DNA of 6,936 nt from NCBI RefSeq assembly GCF_051961875.1, contig NZ_JBQCCV010000065.1:1-6936 (forward strand), given 5' to 3'. Of the stretch, positions 5,630 through 6,936 are shown in pieces. The translations under genes and the position numbers were made by a program. Numbering within the stretch: position 1 is the first letter of the stretch; each line of letters starts with the position of its first letter. Source of the stretch: Intrasporangium_A sp051961875 (lineage in GTDB: Bacteria > Actinomycetota > Actinomycetes > Actinomycetales > Dermatophilaceae). The notes beneath the pieces are model-generated. The model saw only the letters and a list, made by a program, of their open reading frames with translations, was not told the origin of the DNA and did no database searches.

Positions 5630-5919
5630 GATTGGCCCTTCACGAGGTGCGGTCTGGACCTCCCGAAACTACCAGTCAGCCAAGTCACGCTCGCCCGCTG
5701 CCCCTGAGGGGTCGGTCACTCCTGCCTCGGGGCGGTTGTGCAGCAGGGCTTGCCCAGCGCCTGAAATGAGGCGTCGCCGCCGCATTGTACGTCGCGGAGG
5801 ACAGGCTGAGGCTCGACCGAAGAGAACTCTGTGCGAATTCGCGGCTTCCGTTCAGGGCGGCTAGCATGCTGCGGGCTCTGCATACAGCTAGGCCGTGGTG
5901 AGACGGGGAGGGGCGACGA
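5630..5919. other. Divergent intergenic region between mdh and the glycerophosphotransferase-like gene
   Basis: This 290-bp gap should contain promoters in both directions but shows no convincing gene or RNA. An imperfect inverted repeat CTAGC (5861-5865) / GCTAG (5887-5891) sits about 30-60 bp before the rightward start. TAGCAT (5862-5867) could be a -10 box, but the matching -35 (about 5838-5843, TTCGCG) is poor. GCCCC-T-GAGG (5700-5709) can pair with CCTCGGGGC (5725-5733). CCCTTCAC at 5636-5643, which on the minus strand includes the mdh ribosome site, matches the octamer seen at the SatD promoter. Short open frames here have no ribosome sites or recognisable similarity. Confidence 0.4.
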
Positions 5920-6936
5920 GTGACCGTGCGCTCGACGATTCATCGGAACGTGAAGCGATTCCGCAAGGCCAAGCGGCTCGTCCAGACGGCCCGTCTCCAG
6001 AACTCGAAGGCGGCCGCGCACCGCAGGCCCATCAAGCCGAACACGGTCCTCTACGAGACCTACTCGGGTAACGGCGTGACGTGTCACCCAGAGGCGATCT
6101 TCCAGCAACTTCTGCGTGAGCCGGACATGCAGCACCTCGAGCACATCTGGGTCCTCAATGACTTCGAGCGCTTCCCCGCGGTCCTCCGCCGCTACGCCGG
6201 CCGGCGCAATGTCCGGTTCGTCAAGTACCAGTCCCTCGCGTACTACCGAGCGCTCAGCACCTCGAAGTACCTGATCAACAACGTCACCTTCCCCAACCAG
6301 TTCAGCAAGCGTGAGGGTCAGGTCTACATCGGTACCTGGCACGGTGTTCCCCTCAAGAAGATGGGCTACCACGTCGAGGGCCACGCCGCGGACGCGAAGA
6401 ACATCGTGCGCAACTTCCTCGCCGCTGACTACCTTCTTTCGGCTGGGCCGAAGATGACCGAGCTGATGTACCTGGACGCCTTCAAGATGGCCAACATCTA
6501 CGAGGGAGCCATCCTGGAGATCGGCAATCCGCGGGTGGACAGGCAGTCCGATCCGGTCAACAGCCGTAACGAGCTCGACGAGTGGATGGCCGCCGCCGGG
6601 CTCGCCGTGGACGATCGCAACATCATCCTCTACGCACCGACGTGGAAGGGCGCCTCCTACTTCAACCCAGCGAACGACGCCGCGAACCTCCAGGCGACGA
6701 TCGAAGAACTGGAGCGGCGGATCGACACGTCCCGCCACAGGGTGCTGCTGAAGGCGCACCAAGTAGTCGCCGAGGCCGTCAGCCGCAACACGACGCTTGG
6801 CGACCGGTTGATCCCCAACGAGGTGCCGACCAACGTCGTCCTTGGCGCCTCCTCAATGCTCATCACCGACTACTCGAGCATCTTCTACGACTTCGTCGCG
6901 AGCGGCCGGCCAGTCTTCTTCTACACACCGGACTTC
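5920..6936 (+). CDS. CDP-glycerol glycerophosphotransferase family protein (TagF/TagB-like), 3' truncated by window edge
   Basis: The 339 residues visible match the family that transfers glycerol-phosphate or related units from CDP-activated donors to build teichoic-acid-like wall polymers at the inner face of the membrane. A basic, helix-prone N-terminus (1-40, many Lys/Arg, no membrane helix) suits peripheral membrane binding. Then follow NTVLYETYSGNGVTCHPEAI (41-60), GTWHGVPLKKMG (138-149), YAPTWKG (238-244), LLKAH (276-280) and ITDYSSIFYDF (315-325). His141 and His280 correspond to the two histidines essential in TagF-type enzymes. The reading frame is open to the last base, so about 40-60 residues or more are missing. 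GTG 5920 is supported by GGGGAGGGG at 5905-5913, with a 6-nt spacer, and by an in-frame TGA at 5899-5901. Substrate (glycerol-, ribitol- or other phosphate) cannot be told from this part. Confidence 0.88.
   Translation, partial: MTVRSTIHRNVKRFRKAKRLVQTARLQNSKAAAHRRPIKPNTVLYETYSGNGVTCHPEAIFQQLLREPDMQHLEHIWVLNDFERFPAVLRRYAGRRNVRFVKYQSLAYYRALSTSKYLINNVTFPNQFSKREGQVYIGTWHGVPLKKMGYHVEGHAADAKNIVRNFLAADYLLSAGPKMTELMYLDAFKMANIYEGAILEIGNPRVDRQSDPVNSRNELDEWMAAAGLAVDDRNIILYAPTWKGASYFNPANDAANLQATIEELERRIDTSRHRVLLKAHQVVAEAVSRNTTLGDRLIPNEVPTNVVLGASSMLITDYSSIFYDFVASGRPVFFYTPDF

Noticed and set aside
4880..5707. 275-residue plus-strand open frame opposite mdh
   Set aside because: It is antisense to the complete malate dehydrogenase, Asp/Gly/Val/Arg-rich and has no recognisable motif.
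5598..5864. 88-residue plus-strand open frame in the divergent region as a possible small gene
   Set aside because: It begins inside mdh on the opposite strand, has no ribosome site and is Arg/Ser/Ala-rich. It looks like chance.
5860..5895. tRNA-like or small RNA hairpin from the CTAGC/GCTAG inverted repeat
   Set aside because: There is no T-loop consensus or cloverleaf, and the stem is only 5 bp with imperfect continuation. It is noted only as a possible promoter element.
5716..6762. 348-residue minus-strand open frame opposite the glycerophosphotransferase-like gene
   Set aside because: The plus strand reads a continuous family-typical protein with HGVP, LLKAH and TDYSS motifs. The minus frame is its shadow.

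Overview
The window looks like chromosomal DNA of a high-GC actinobacterium, probably of the order Micrococcales. The reasons are the strong G/C bias at third codon positions, frequent GTG starts, a folD gene overlapping a small DUF3017 membrane protein (an actinobacterial pairing), and a 'cytosolic-type' malate dehydrogenase. Genus level cannot be fixed by eye, although an Intrasporangiaceae-like member would fit. There is no phage, IS, CRISPR, tRNA or rRNA signal. Every gene is an intact housekeeping or conserved gene except the last, which runs off the right edge.

Layout, left to right. Positions 1-276 hold no gene but four strong inverted repeats (1-26, 32-64, 86-99, 137-156) and a perfect 16-bp palindrome (196-211). 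They lead into a rightward FAD/NAD(P)H-dependent oxidoreductase of the ferredoxin-reductase type (277-1533). It converges on a leftward block, with a hairpin at 1630-1668 between them that suits a shared terminator. In transcription order the leftward block is mdh (5629-4640), a hairpin terminator (4602-4570), a SatD-family regulator-like gene (4479-3832), a multi-spanning membrane protein (3835-3062), folD (2837-1977) and a DUF3017 three-helix membrane protein (1980-1705). Two pairs overlap by 4 nt (ATGA), SatD with its membrane protein and folD with DUF3017, so each pair is probably translationally coupled. A 290-bp divergent region (5630-5919) separates mdh from a rightward CDP-glycerol glycerophosphotransferase-like gene (5920 to beyond 6936), probably involved in a wall-teichoic-acid-like polymer.

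Functionally, mdh (TCA cycle) and folD (one-carbon metabolism, NADPH and formyl-THF for purines) are central metabolism. The most interesting part is the two-gene SatD/membrane-protein module between them. The SatD protein carries a C-terminal helix-turn-helix, and its N-terminal domain shows the spacing and key residues of a class III nucleotide-cyclase-like fold. Its promoter and start region carry an alternating array of five CTTCA/TGAAG half-sites, including a near-perfect 17-bp palindrome. My working hypothesis is a self-regulated sensor plus a membrane partner. The function of this family is not established and the cyclase relationship is inference.
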